64,000 nt of DNA from CAWKDG01 sp963848355 (GTDB lineage: Bacteria > Actinomycetota > Acidimicrobiia > Acidimicrobiales > UBA8190): contig CAWKDG010000001.1 in NCBI GenBank assembly GCA_963848355.1, positions 806,001-870,000 on the forward strand. The letters run 5' to 3'. Shown here piece after piece: positions 49,132 through 57,588 of the stretch. Position 1 is the stretch's first letter; every line of letters starts with the position of its first letter. The notes below the pieces were generated by a model. That model saw nothing but the letters and a program-made list of their open reading frames with translations, was not told the DNA's origin and made no database searches. The position numbers and the translations under genes were made by a program.

Positions 49132-49809
49132 ATGACGACGCTCCGACTGTCGGGCGAACCCGAAGCCGACAGGCTCCTGTCGAAGGACCCCCTCGCCCTG
49201 TTGATCGGGATGGTCCTGGACCAGCAGGTCCCGTTGGAATGGGCCTTCGCCGGGCCGGCCGAGCTCCGACGGCGACTCGGTCACGATCTTGACGCCATCG
49301 AGATCGCCGCCATGGACCCCGAGGTCCTGGCCGGTACCTTCTCGGCCCGGCCGGCGCTGCACCGCTACCCCGGATCGATGGCGGCGCGCGTCCAGGAGCT
49401 GTGCCGCATGCTCGTCGAGCGCTACGGCGGGAAGGCGGACAACGTCTGGAAGGGGGTCGGATCGGGTACCGAACTGCTCGGACGCGTCCGCGAGCTGCCG
49501 GGATTCGGCGAGCAGAAGGCCAAGATCTTCGTCGCCCTTCTGGGCAAGCAGCTGGGGGTCCGTCCCCCCGGGTGGGAGGACGTCTCCACACCGTTCGGCG
49601 ACGCCGACACCTACCGCTCGGTGGCCGACATCACCGACGCTGCCTCTCTCGACCGGGTGCGTGCCTTCAAGCAGGAGATGAAGGCGAGGGCCAAGGCGGC
49701 TGCTGCCGCCAAGGCGCCGGCGACGAAGGCGGCGGCGGCCAAGAAGACGGCGGCGGCCAAGAAGACGGCGGCGGTCAAGAAATCGGCGGCGGGCGCCGGC
49801 AAGCGTTGA
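49132..49809 (+). CDS. HhH-GPD base-excision repair protein with Lys/Ala-rich histone-like tail
   Basis: Predicted DNA glycosylase-fold protein, 225 residues. The helical core (1-180) opens with LSKDPLALLIGMVLDQQVPLEWAFAGPAEL, as in the actinobacterial HhH-GPD family, and has the hairpin LGRVRELPGFGEQKAKIFVALLG. From about residue 182 the tail is almost only Lys, Ala, Thr (AKAAAAAKAPATKAAAAKK and KTAAAKKTAAVKKS), like histone H1 or the mycobacterial HupB tail, and probably binds DNA non-specifically. The ATG at 49132 has a -10 box 7 nt upstream. ThiE overlaps its stop. Confidence 0.87.
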   Translation: MTTLRLSGEPEADRLLSKDPLALLIGMVLDQQVPLEWAFAGPAELRRRLGHDLDAIEIAAMDPEVLAGTFSARPALHRYPGSMAARVQELCRMLVERYGGKADNVWKGVGSGTELLGRVRELPGFGEQKAKIFVALLGKQLGVRPPGWEDVSTPFGDADTYRSVADITDAASLDRVRAFKQEMKARAKAAAAAKAPATKAAAAKKTAAAKKTAAVKKSAAGAGKR

Positions 49810-50465
49810 CGGGAGCGCCGGACGCGTCTCGACGGCAGCGAAAGATCGAGGGCCGGAGCCTCTATCTGTGCACTCCCGACCGGCCCGACCTGGCGTCGTT
49901 CCTCGGCGCCTGCATCGAGGGCGGCGTGGACGTCGTCCAATTGCGCGACAAGAGTCTCGACGCCCGCCTGATCGTCGACCGGGGACGCCTGGCGGCGCGG
50001 GTCTGCCTCGATCACGGTGTGCCGTTCATCTTGAACGACCGTCCCGACCTGGCGCTCGACGTCGGGGCCGACGGCGTGCACGTCGGTCAGGACGACGCCT
50101 CCCCCGTCCTCGCCCGCCGGATCCTCGGGCCCGACGCCATCGTGGGGCTCTCCACGCACGCGCCGGTCGAGCTCGACGCCAGCATCGCCGCGCCCGTCGA
50201 CTACGTCTCGGCCGGTCCCGTCGAAGCCACGCCGACCAAACCGGGACGCCCGGGGACGGGGACGGGGTACCTCACCTATGCCGTGGAGCGGACCACGCGG
50301 CCGGTGTTCATCACCGGCGGCGTGACCCCGGCGACCGTCGCCGGCCTCGTCACCCTCGGCGCCCGGCGCTTCGTCGTCGTCCGCTTTCTCACCGAGTCCG
50401 GCGATCCCCGTGCCTCGGCGCGCGCCTTGCGTGAGGCCATCGACGCGGCGGTGAGCCCGCGCTGA
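49806..50465 (+). CDS. thiE: Thiamine-phosphate synthase
   Basis: Joins the thiazole phosphate and HMP-pyrophosphate to thiamine phosphate. The 219 residues show LYLCTPDRPDLASFLGACIEGGVDVVQLRDK, FILNDRPDLALDVGADGVHVGQDD, IVGLSTHAPVELDAS and DYVSAGPVEATPTKPGRPGTG, with ITGGVTP near the end. The likely start is a TTG whose last bases form the TGA of the preceding gene (TTGA overlap); no ATG or GTG is available before the homology. Thiamine feeds the ThDP enzymes in this window (AceE and the TPP enzyme), which may be coincidental. Confidence 0.9.
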   Translation: MTGAPDASRRQRKIEGRSLYLCTPDRPDLASFLGACIEGGVDVVQLRDKSLDARLIVDRGRLAARVCLDHGVPFILNDRPDLALDVGADGVHVGQDDASPVLARRILGPDAIVGLSTHAPVELDASIAAPVDYVSAGPVEATPTKPGRPGTGTGYLTYAVERTTRPVFITGGVTPATVAGLVTLGARRFVVVRFLTESGDPRASARALREAIDAAVSPR

Positions 50466-50511
50466 CGCGTGGGCGCTCCGGTGCCGATACGCGGTCGGCC
50501 CCCCTCTGTTC

Positions 50512-51273
50512 TCAGGGGCTGTGGCGCTCGAGCCAGCCCACGAGAAGGGCGATGGCACGAGGGTCGGCGCGCAGGCGGTGACCGGCGCCGGCGATGACGC
50601 GCAGTTCGGCGCTCGTCCCCACGGCGTCGGCCAGGAGGCGGGCGTCGGACAACGGCACCTCGCCGTCGTCGACACCGTGGACGATGAGAACCGGTCGTGG
50701 GGGAAGAGCGACACAGGCCGCGTCGGGGCGCAGCGCCGTGAACGGTTCGGCCCAGTGGGCGACGTCGGGGGGAAACTCCGGTGTGCGCACCACCCCGACG
50801 CGACGCGAGAAATCGAGCATCCCCTCGACATCCTGCGCCCAGTCGGCGAAGGTGGCCGGGGCCCCGAGGCAGGCCACCCCCCGGACCCGGTGATCGCCGG
50901 CGGCCAGGCACAGCGCCAGCGCCCCGCCCGTCCCGAAGCCCACCAGCCAGACGCCCCCACCGGAGACGAGACCCGCCCCGTGGGAGACGAAGGCACCGAG
51001 ATCGGCCAGCCAGCCGTCGAGCGAGAAGTCGCCTTGCGAAGGCCCGATGCCGCGGAAGCAGCCGGCGACCACGCAACGGCCCGACTCCGCCGCCAGCCGA
51101 TCGGCCAGAGCGGGGAGGCTGTCGCCGGTGCTCTCGGCCGCGTCGACACCGAGGGGGAAACCGTGGCAGAGGACAACGACGGCGGCCAGGGGACCCGACG
51201 CCGAGACCTCGGGGGCGACGTGGACGGCGAGGGTGCCGGCGGGGCCGTCGAAGCTGTCCCATGCCCGTACCAT
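50512..51273 (-). CDS. Alpha/beta-hydrolase fold protein lacking the nucleophile serine
   Basis: A 253-residue alpha/beta-hydrolase resembling dienelactone hydrolase or acyl-peptidase types. It has VVVLCHGFPLGVDAAES (oxyanion region), a cap-like insert, and the acid and His of the triad in LIVHGVDDGEVPLSDARL and IAGAGHRLRADP. The nucleophile elbow, normally GxSxG, reads LVGFGTGGALAL, so Gly stands where Ser should be. It may be a non-catalytic or differently catalytic member. It follows the acyl-CoA dehydrogenase by 94 bases. Confidence 0.78.
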   Translation of the reverse strand: MVRAWDSFDGPAGTLAVHVAPEVSASGPLAAVVVLCHGFPLGVDAAESTGDSLPALADRLAAESGRCVVAGCFRGIGPSQGDFSLDGWLADLGAFVSHGAGLVSGGGVWLVGFGTGGALALCLAAGDHRVRGVACLGAPATFADWAQDVEGMLDFSRRVGVVRTPEFPPDVAHWAEPFTALRPDAACVALPPRPVLIVHGVDDGEVPLSDARLLADAVGTSAELRVIAGAGHRLRADPRAIALLVGWLERHSP

Positions 51274-51367
51274 CAGATCGCCCCGAGTCCGCCGTCCCCG
51301 TCGCGGCCCGCTCCGAGGTCCGTCGCCGCCGTGGTCGGCGCCTCTCGAACTCCTGCGCCGCGGGTGG

Positions 51368-52483
51368 TCAGATGCCGATGCGCTGGGCCAGCAGCTCGCG
51401 GTGGTAGCTGGGGTCCCCGAGCAACAGCTCGGACGACTTGGCCCGCTTGAAGTAGAGGTGGGCGTCGTGCTCCCACGTGAACCCGATCCCGCCGTGGATC
51501 TGGATGTTCTCGGCGGCGGCGTGGAAGTAGGCCTCGGAGCAGTAGGACTTGGCCAGGCTGGCCACGACGGGGAGCTCCTCGGAATCCTCGGCCGCGGCCC
51601 AGCCCGCGTAGTAGGCGGCCGACTTGGCCGATTCCACCTCGAGGAGCATGTCGGCACACTTGTGCTTGATGGCCTGGAAGGAACCGATCGGCCGTCCGAA
51701 CTGGATGCGCGTCTTGGCGTAGTCGACGGCCATGTCCAGACAGCGCTGCGCCCCACCGACCTGCTCGGCGGCGAGAGCCACGGCGGCCAGGTCGAGCGTG
51801 CGCGACAACGCCGGCGCCGCACCCCCCTCATCGCCCAGCAGCCGACCAGGGGTCCCCGCGAATTCGATGCGCGCCTGCTTGCGCGTCTGGTCCATGGTGG
51901 CGAGCGGTGTCCGCGTGATCCCGGCTCCGCCCGACTCGACGGCGAACAGGCTGACACCCTTCGACGTCCGGGCCGCCACCAGGATGAGGTCGGCCGTCTG
52001 TCCGTCGATCACGAACATCTTGTGCCCGTCGAGTTTCCACTGGCCGCCTTTTCCGGTGGCGGCCAGGGTGATGGCGTCGAGATCCCACCGACCGGTGTCC
52101 TCGGTCAGGGCCAGGGTGGCGATGGTCTCGCCCGAGGCGATGCCGGGGAGGAGGTCCTTCTTGGCGCTCTCGTCCCCGCACGACAACAGGGCGTTGGCGG
52201 CCAGAGCGATGGTGGCGAAGTAGGGGGCGCACAACAGCGCCGCGCCCATCTCCTCGAAGATCACGGTGAGCTCGACGTAGCCGAACCCGACGCCGCCGTA
52301 CTCCTCGGGAATGGCGATGGCCTGGAGGCCGAGCTGCTCGCCCATCTGCTTCCAGACGGCGGGGTCGTAGCCCTCGGGCGTCTCCATGAGGCGCCGCACC
52401 TCGGTCATGGGCGATTTGTCCTCGAGGAAGCGGCGCACGGAGCTGCGCAGCTCCTCCTGCTCCTCGCTGAAGGCGAAGTTCAT
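51368..52483 (-). CDS. Acyl-CoA dehydrogenase
   Basis: FAD enzyme that introduces a double bond into an acyl-CoA or similar thioester. The 371 residues show FAFSEEQEELRSSVRRFLEDKS, AIPEEYGGVGFGYVEL, LALTEDTGRWDL (flavin contacts), IEFAGTPGRLLGDEGGA, RIQFGRPIGSFQAIKHKCADM and QIHGGIGFTWEHDAHLYFKR at the C-terminus. This ending is typical of the bacterial branch acting on bulky or steroid-side-chain-like thioesters, often in pairs; here no close partner is adjacent. The ATG at 52483 was chosen from the homology. Confidence 0.92.
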   Translation of the reverse strand: MNFAFSEEQEELRSSVRRFLEDKSPMTEVRRLMETPEGYDPAVWKQMGEQLGLQAIAIPEEYGGVGFGYVELTVIFEEMGAALLCAPYFATIALAANALLSCGDESAKKDLLPGIASGETIATLALTEDTGRWDLDAITLAATGKGGQWKLDGHKMFVIDGQTADLILVAARTSKGVSLFAVESGGAGITRTPLATMDQTRKQARIEFAGTPGRLLGDEGGAAPALSRTLDLAAVALAAEQVGGAQRCLDMAVDYAKTRIQFGRPIGSFQAIKHKCADMLLEVESAKSAAYYAGWAAAEDSEELPVVASLAKSYCSEAYFHAAAENIQIHGGIGFTWEHDAHLYFKRAKSSELLLGDPSYHRELLAQRIGI

Positions 52484-52664
52484 GGGTCGATCCCCCTCGA
52501 CGGTCCCCGGGATCGTCGGGTCCCCGGGCGGATTGGCGACATCGTTGTCTACCAGACGGCGGCCGTTGTTGACCACCGAGTCAATATGATGGCGGGCACG
52601 GACCCCCCTCGTCCGGTGCCCCCGACGGACGGGCGCGGTCCGGGGCCGGATCGGAGGAGAGAGC

Positions 52665-53270
52665 GTGCTGCACTACGAGGACAGCCTGGTCGAGGTCCAC
52701 CGGGTGGTGGTCGGCCCGATGGACAACAACGTGCACGTCATCCGGTGCAAGGAAACCGGGGAGGCGGTCCTTGTCGATGCGGCCAACGAGCACGAGCTGC
52801 TCCTCGAGATGTGCCGGAAACTGGGGGTAGGTCAGGTGATCGAGACGCACGGTCACTGGGACCACATCCAGGCCGTCCCCGCCGTGCGCGACGCCGGCTA
52901 TGCCGTGTCGGTGTCGGCCGCCGATGCCGGGATGCTGCCCTCGTACGATCTGCTCCTCGAGGACGGCGCCGTCCTCGAGGTGGGCCGGCTGCGGCTGGAG
53001 ACGATCGCCAATCCGGGCCACACGCCGGGATCGGTGTCGTTCTTCCTCCACGACACGCCCCTGCTCTTCAGCGGCGACACGCTCTTCCCGGGCGGACCGG
53101 GGAACACGAAGCTGGAGGGTGCCGACTTCGGCACCATCATCCGCTCGATCGAGGAGCGCCTGTTCAGCCGCTTCGGGCCCGACACGATCGTCCTGCCCGG
53201 GCACGGGGCCGACACCACCATCGGGAACGAGAGCCCGCATCTCCAGGAGTGGATCGACCGGGGTTGGTGA
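52665..53270 (+). CDS. MBL-fold metallo-hydrolase (glyoxalase II-like)
   Basis: Zn-dependent hydrolase of 201 residues with THGHWDH (metal ligands), the further His in NPGHTPGSV, Asp in LFSGDTLFPGGPG and the final His in VLPGHGADT. The size and the PGGPGNTKL segment match hydroxyacylglutathione hydrolase-like actinobacterial proteins that may use another thiol. A GGAGGAGAG ribosome site precedes the GTG start. It is convergent with glutamate dehydrogenase. Confidence 0.9.
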   Translation: MLHYEDSLVEVHRVVVGPMDNNVHVIRCKETGEAVLVDAANEHELLLEMCRKLGVGQVIETHGHWDHIQAVPAVRDAGYAVSVSAADAGMLPSYDLLLEDGAVLEVGRLRLETIANPGHTPGSVSFFLHDTPLLFSGDTLFPGGPGNTKLEGADFGTIIRSIEERLFSRFGPDTIVLPGHGADTTIGNESPHLQEWIDRGW

Positions 53271-53277
53271 GGCCCCC

Positions 53278-54579
53278 TCAGGGGAAGAGTCCGCGCGCCG
53301 AGATGGCGGCGGCCAGGCGATCGACGGCGACGACGCCGGCGGCACGCCGCAAGGTCAGGTCCATCTGCTTGGCCTTGTCCCACACCTCGAGGAAGGCGTC
53401 GTCGATGGTCCGGGCCAGGCGCGTGGCCACCAGGTCCTCGTCCCAGGGATAGCCCTGGCGGCTCTGGGCCCACTCGAAGTACGACGCCGTGACCCCTCCG
53501 GCGTTGGCCAGGATGTCGGGGACGACCGTGACCTGTCGTGCCGCCAGCACCAGATCGGCCTCCGGCGTCGTGGGACCGTTGGCCGCCTCCACCACCACCG
53601 AAGCCGTCAAGGCGTTGGCGGCGGGCACGTCGATGGCCCCTTCGAGCGCGGCGGGCACGACCAGCTCGGCCTCGACCCCCCAGAGGTCGTCACCCTTGAT
53701 GGACTGGCCGCCGTCGAACCCGGCCACCGACCCGGTGCGCGCCACATGGTCCGAGAGCTCTGCGGCATCGATCCCGCCGGGATTGTGGACGCCACCCTCG
53801 ACGTCGGAGACGGCCACCACCCGCATGCCGGCCGAGGCCAGGAGGAAGACGAGGGGCGCACCGACCTTGCCGAAACCCTGGACGACGGCCCGGGCCCCGG
53901 CCAGCTCCATCTCCTTGCCGGCGAAGACCGATCGCACGCAGCGGACCACCCCCGATGCCGTCGCCCCCGAGTGCAGGGGCATCCCGCCGACGGCCAGGGG
54001 CTTGCCCGTCACGACATCGGGCATCGAACGACCCTCGAGCATGTCGAGGGTGTCGAGCAACCACGCCATGACCCGCTCGTCGGTGTTGACGTCGGGCGCC
54101 GGGATGTCACGTTCGGGTCCGAGGAAGGTGGCGATCTCGTAGGTGTAGCGCCGGGTCATCCGTTCGAGTTCGCCGTCCGACATCTGGCGGGGATCACAGC
54201 GCACTCCCCCCTTGCCCCCGCCGAACGGGATGCCGACGACGGCCGCCTTGAGCGTCATGTCGGCCGCCAGGGCCGAGATCTCGCGGGCCTGGAGCGTGGG
54301 GTGGAAGCGGATGCCGCCCTTGGCCGGACCGCGGGAGGTGTCGTGGTGGATGCGCCAGCCGGTGAAGACCTCGACGTGGCCGTCGTCCATCCGGACGGGG
54401 ACGGCCACCTCGAGGATGCGCTCGGGGGTGCGCAGCATGCGGTGGACGTCGGGATCGAGCGATGTCAGTGCGGCGGCGTCGTCGATCCGCTCGAGGATGG
54501 CGTTCCAGGGGTCGTACGACGACGGATCGCGCCCGTCGCGATCGTCGGGCGGCCCGGAAGCGTCGGGCACCATCGTCAC
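53278..54579 (-). CDS. gdhA: Glu/Leu/Phe/Val dehydrogenase (probably glutamate dehydrogenase)
   Basis: NAD(P)-dependent oxidative deamination of an amino acid, most likely glutamate. The 433 residues carry GGIRFHPTLQAREISALAADMTLKAAVVGIPFGGGKGGVRCDP (substrate Lys and catalytic Lys), DIPAPDVNTDERVMAW, TGKPLAVGG and the cofactor motif VVQGFGKVGAPLVFLLASAG, then the C-terminal EAANGPTTPEAD and LANAGGVTASYFEWAQ. The length fits hexameric GDH of the 410-430 residue class. The GTG start overlaps the EamA stop by four bases (GTGA). Confidence 0.92.
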   Translation of the reverse strand: MTMVPDASGPPDDRDGRDPSSYDPWNAILERIDDAAALTSLDPDVHRMLRTPERILEVAVPVRMDDGHVEVFTGWRIHHDTSRGPAKGGIRFHPTLQAREISALAADMTLKAAVVGIPFGGGKGGVRCDPRQMSDGELERMTRRYTYEIATFLGPERDIPAPDVNTDERVMAWLLDTLDMLEGRSMPDVVTGKPLAVGGMPLHSGATASGVVRCVRSVFAGKEMELAGARAVVQGFGKVGAPLVFLLASAGMRVVAVSDVEGGVHNPGGIDAAELSDHVARTGSVAGFDGGQSIKGDDLWGVEAELVVPAALEGAIDVPAANALTASVVVEAANGPTTPEADLVLAARQVTVVPDILANAGGVTASYFEWAQSRQGYPWDEDLVATRLARTIDDAFLEVWDKAKQMDLTLRRAAGVVAVDRLAAAISARGLFP

Positions 54580-55529
54580 CCGGGGGCCGGCGCCGGGTCG
54601 CTCGAGGTCCAGTCGGGCGGATCCGACTGACCGTGGAAACGGCGGTGCCGCTGCGACAGCATGTGATTGGACTCCCCGTCCTCGCTCTTGACGCTCACGA
54701 TCAGAGGCGAGCGGGCCAGCGAGTAGACGCCGAAGAAGAGCACGATGAGCGCCAACACCTCCCCGGCGCCGCGGCCGCCGGAGGTCTGGACACGGTCACC
54801 GAAGAGCCCGATGCCGATGGCGATCGAGGCCAGGGGATCGATGATCACGATCGTCGACTGCGAGGCCGTGACGGGACCGGCGCGAAAGGCGTTCTGCATC
54901 AGGAACATGCCGGCCAGACCGGAGGCGGCCAGCGCGTAGGGGGTCCAGTGCGAGAAGACGTTGCCCCATCCGTGGTCGATCTCGGCGTTCGTCTCCTTGA
55001 TGAGGGCGGCCGTGAAGGCGAAGGCGATGGCCGCCGACACGCCGAACATGGCCGCCTTCCAGGCCGGGGACCCGACGCGGGCGAGCATGACCGAGATGGT
55101 GCCGCCACCGATGACGGCGATCGAGACGAGGCCCCAGTCGTAGAGGCTCGGGGTCTGGCTTCCCCCCCCGGGTGAAGCCAGGACCAGGAAGGCGGCCAGA
55201 CCACCGGCGGCCAGGACGGCTCCGGCCCACTCGTGCCACCCCAGCTGTTGGCGGAACCAGATACCGAGGATGGCCACCAGGAAGGGAAGCTCGAGCGTGA
55301 GGATGGGCTGCACCGTCGTCAGACGACCGAAGTGGAGGGCGGTGAACTGAAAGAGAAAGGCGGCGATCATGAAGCCGAATCCGGCCAGCCACACCTTCCG
55401 CCGCAGCGCATAGGCCATGAGGCCCCACCGCAGCGTCGACTCGGCAGGGGCGGACTCGACGCCCATGCGCTGGAGGATGGTCGTGAGAGCGTTGGCCAGC
55501 GCCGCTCCGACAGCCAGGATGTAGGCCAT
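54576..55529 (-). CDS. EamA/DMT-superfamily membrane transporter
   Basis: A 317-residue drug/metabolite transporter-like membrane protein. About nine or ten hydrophobic segments are evident, beginning AYILAVGAALANALTTILQRMGV, then VWLAGFGFMIAAFLFQFTALHF, ILTLELPFLVAILGIWF, and ending VLALIVLFFGVYSLARSPLIV. The last 35 residues are hydrophilic and cytoplasmic. It is translationally coupled to glutamate dehydrogenase, so export or import of an amino acid or related metabolite is a reasonable guess. A TAAGGT box lies 10 nt before the ATG. Confidence 0.85.
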   Translation of the reverse strand: MAYILAVGAALANALTTILQRMGVESAPAESTLRWGLMAYALRRKVWLAGFGFMIAAFLFQFTALHFGRLTTVQPILTLELPFLVAILGIWFRQQLGWHEWAGAVLAAGGLAAFLVLASPGGGSQTPSLYDWGLVSIAVIGGGTISVMLARVGSPAWKAAMFGVSAAIAFAFTAALIKETNAEIDHGWGNVFSHWTPYALAASGLAGMFLMQNAFRAGPVTASQSTIVIIDPLASIAIGIGLFGDRVQTSGGRGAGEVLALIVLFFGVYSLARSPLIVSVKSEDGESNHMLSQRHRRFHGQSDPPDWTSSDPAPAPG

Positions 55530-55717
55530 GATCCTGTTTACCTTATGGGCCCGGTTGGACCGACGGGCGCTGTCGTGGCGACGGACGACGACGGAGCGGG
55601 CCGCGCAGGGCTCCCGAGAGGTGCTTTTGGCGGGCCGACCCGGCCCGTCGGTACCCTGACGGCAGCGTGGACGTGACCGGCGACGGTGACGAGGCACGGT
55701 GACGAGACAGGGGAAAG

Positions 55718-56941
55718 ATGCCCGAGACCATCTCCGAAGAGGACTTCGAACGCTCGGCTCTGGCCTTCCTGGAGGCGAACGCCGAACCCCGGGTCGAAGC
55801 CAGGCAGAGCTGGGGCGAGGGGTCGGACCAGGTGTCGGTCCTCCCCGAACGGACGCTCGAGGAGGAGATCGCCGAGCTGGTGGCCGCCCGGGCCTGGGCT
55901 CAGAAACGGTTCGACGCCGGGTTCAGCTGGATCACCGGGCCCACCGAGTACGGCGGACGCGGCTTGGGCCGCGACTTCCAGCGCAGTTACGACGCCCTCG
56001 AGGGCCGATTCGCCACCCCGCCGATGTCCGCCTACGGGATCGGCCTCGGCATGGTGGCGCCGACGATCCTGGCCCATGCCACCGACGAGGTGAAACAGCG
56101 TTATCTGAAGGCGATGTGGCGCGGCGACATCGTGGCGTGCCAGCTCTTCAGCGAGCCCGGGGCCGGCAGTGACCTGGCCAGCCTGCAGACGAGGGCGGTA
56201 CGCGACGGCGACGAGTGGATCGTCACCGGACAGAAGGTGTGGACGTCGGGCGCGCACCTGTCGGAGATCGGCGAGATCATGTGCCGGACGAACCCCGATG
56301 CCCCCAAGCACAAGGGCCTGACGGGCTTCGTGGTCGACATGCACGCTCCCGGTGTCGAGATCCGGCCCCTGCGGCAGATGACGGGAGGAGCGTCGTTCAA
56401 CGAGGTCTTCTTCACCGAGGTCCGGATCCCCGACTCCCACCGGCTCGGGGACGTGAACGGCGGATGGACGGTGGCGCTCACCACGCTCATGAACGAGCGC
56501 GCGGCCATCGGTGGAGGAATGGCGAGCGGTGGGAGCGGCAACATGGGGACGCAACGCCTGATCGAGCTCATCCGACACCAGGGCAAGGCCGACGACCCGC
56601 TCGTCCGTCAACAGATCGCCGACATCGTCATCAACGGTCGGGTGGCCTCGTTCACCAATCTCCGGGCCATGGCCAAGATCGCCACCGGTCAGCTCCCGGG
56701 TCCCGAGATGTCGATCGCCAAATTGACGCTGACGATGAACATGCGCCGGGTGAGTGATCTGGTGGCCTCCGTTCTCGGTCCCCGGCTGGTGGCCGACACC
56801 GGCGAATGGGGAACCTACGCGTGGTCCAAGTTCGTGTTGGGGCTCCCCGGGATGCGCCTCGCCGGGGGCACCGACGAGATCCTCCACAACATCATCGGCG
56901 AGCGTGTCCTCGGACTGCCCAAGGAGCCGGCCCCTTCCTAG
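55718..56941 (+). CDS. Acyl-CoA dehydrogenase
   Basis: FAD-dependent dehydrogenase of 407 residues. Evident are FSWITGPTEYGGRGLGRDFQ, GIGLGMVAPTILAHATDEVKQRYLK, ACQLFSEPGAGSDLASLQTRA (flavin/substrate), GQKVWTSGAHL, and the C-terminal KFVLGLPGMRLAGGTDEILHNIIGERVLGL. This matches the longer actinobacterial branch seen in branched-chain or steroid degradation. GGGGAAAG precedes the ATG. Its TAG stop lies inside a short direct repeat shared with the convergent methyltransferase. Confidence 0.92.
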   Translation: MPETISEEDFERSALAFLEANAEPRVEARQSWGEGSDQVSVLPERTLEEEIAELVAARAWAQKRFDAGFSWITGPTEYGGRGLGRDFQRSYDALEGRFATPPMSAYGIGLGMVAPTILAHATDEVKQRYLKAMWRGDIVACQLFSEPGAGSDLASLQTRAVRDGDEWIVTGQKVWTSGAHLSEIGEIMCRTNPDAPKHKGLTGFVVDMHAPGVEIRPLRQMTGGASFNEVFFTEVRIPDSHRLGDVNGGWTVALTTLMNERAAIGGGMASGGSGNMGTQRLIELIRHQGKADDPLVRQQIADIVINGRVASFTNLRAMAKIATGQLPGPEMSIAKLTLTMNMRRVSDLVASVLGPRLVADTGEWGTYAWSKFVLGLPGMRLAGGTDEILHNIIGERVLGLPKEPAPS

Positions 56942-56965
56942 GGTGTCAGGCAGAGGGTGTCAGGC
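56940..56965. repeat. 12-bp direct repeat spanning both convergent stop codons
   Basis: AGGGTGTCAGGC at 56940-56951 and 56954-56965 (14-bp period). Copy one overlaps the dehydrogenase TAG (56939-56941); copy two contains the methyltransferase stop (56960-56962). Confidence 0.85.
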
Positions 56966-57520
56966 CCTGGCCGTGCAGAACCATCCGAGGTCGTAAACGC
57001 CGACGTCGACGGCCGAGAACCCGGCCTCACCCAGCCACCGGTGGAGGTCGTCGGGATCGATCGGGTTGTAGACGTCGTCGACGTGGAAGGCCCGGGTGGT
57101 GTCGTTCTCGATGCCGTCGGCGGCCACGAGCGTGCCCCCGGGGGCGAGCACCCGGGCCAACTCGGCCAGGATCTTCCTCTGCGCCTCGTCCGTCTCGACG
57201 TGATGGAGCATCTGGAACGACGCCGCCCCCGAGAAGTGGGCGTCGGGGAAACCCAGGGAAGCGGCATCGCCCACCACCACGTCGACGTTGGTGCCGACGA
57301 GGCGGGCCTGCAACGCGGCGGCGAGCTCCCGGTCGACCTCGACGGCGGTGAGGTGGTCGACGAGGGTCCGCAGGACGTCGGTGGTGAAACCGGGGCCGGG
57401 CCCGATCTCGAGGACCGTCGGACCGAGGTCGACGCCCTGCAGGGCCCGGGGCAGGATCGTCTCCTCCACCGTCTGGCGCCATTCGGGACTGGCGCAGAAT
57501 TGGAGATGGAAGGAGTTCAC
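56960..57520 (-). CDS. Class I SAM-dependent methyltransferase
   Basis: A 186-residue Methyltransf_11/25-type enzyme. The SAM motif TVLEIGPGPGFTTDVLR, acidic end of strand 2 (AVEVDRELAAAL), VVVGDAASLGFPDAHFSGAASFQMLHHVE and LAPGGTLVAADGI are all present. The start is GTG. It lies head-to-head with the AraC regulator (68-bp gap), so the regulator might control it. Substrate unknown. Confidence 0.88.
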   Translation of the reverse strand: MNSFHLQFCASPEWRQTVEETILPRALQGVDLGPTVLEIGPGPGFTTDVLRTLVDHLTAVEVDRELAAALQARLVGTNVDVVVGDAASLGFPDAHFSGAASFQMLHHVETDEAQRKILAELARVLAPGGTLVAADGIENDTTRAFHVDDVYNPIDPDDLHRWLGEAGFSAVDVGVYDLGWFCTARA

Positions 57521-57574
57521 CGACGGCCCCCCGTGATGTCAGTGGGCCGAGGCTGGTTGCGCACTCCTCATTGG

Positions 57575-57580
57575 TACACT
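57575..57580 (+). promoter_or_regulatory. -10 box (TACACT) for the AraC regulator, leaderless
   Basis: TACACT ends 8 nt before the GTG at 57589, which rules against the TTG at 57571 as start. Confidence 0.5.
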
Positions 57581-57588
57581 GCCCCGTC

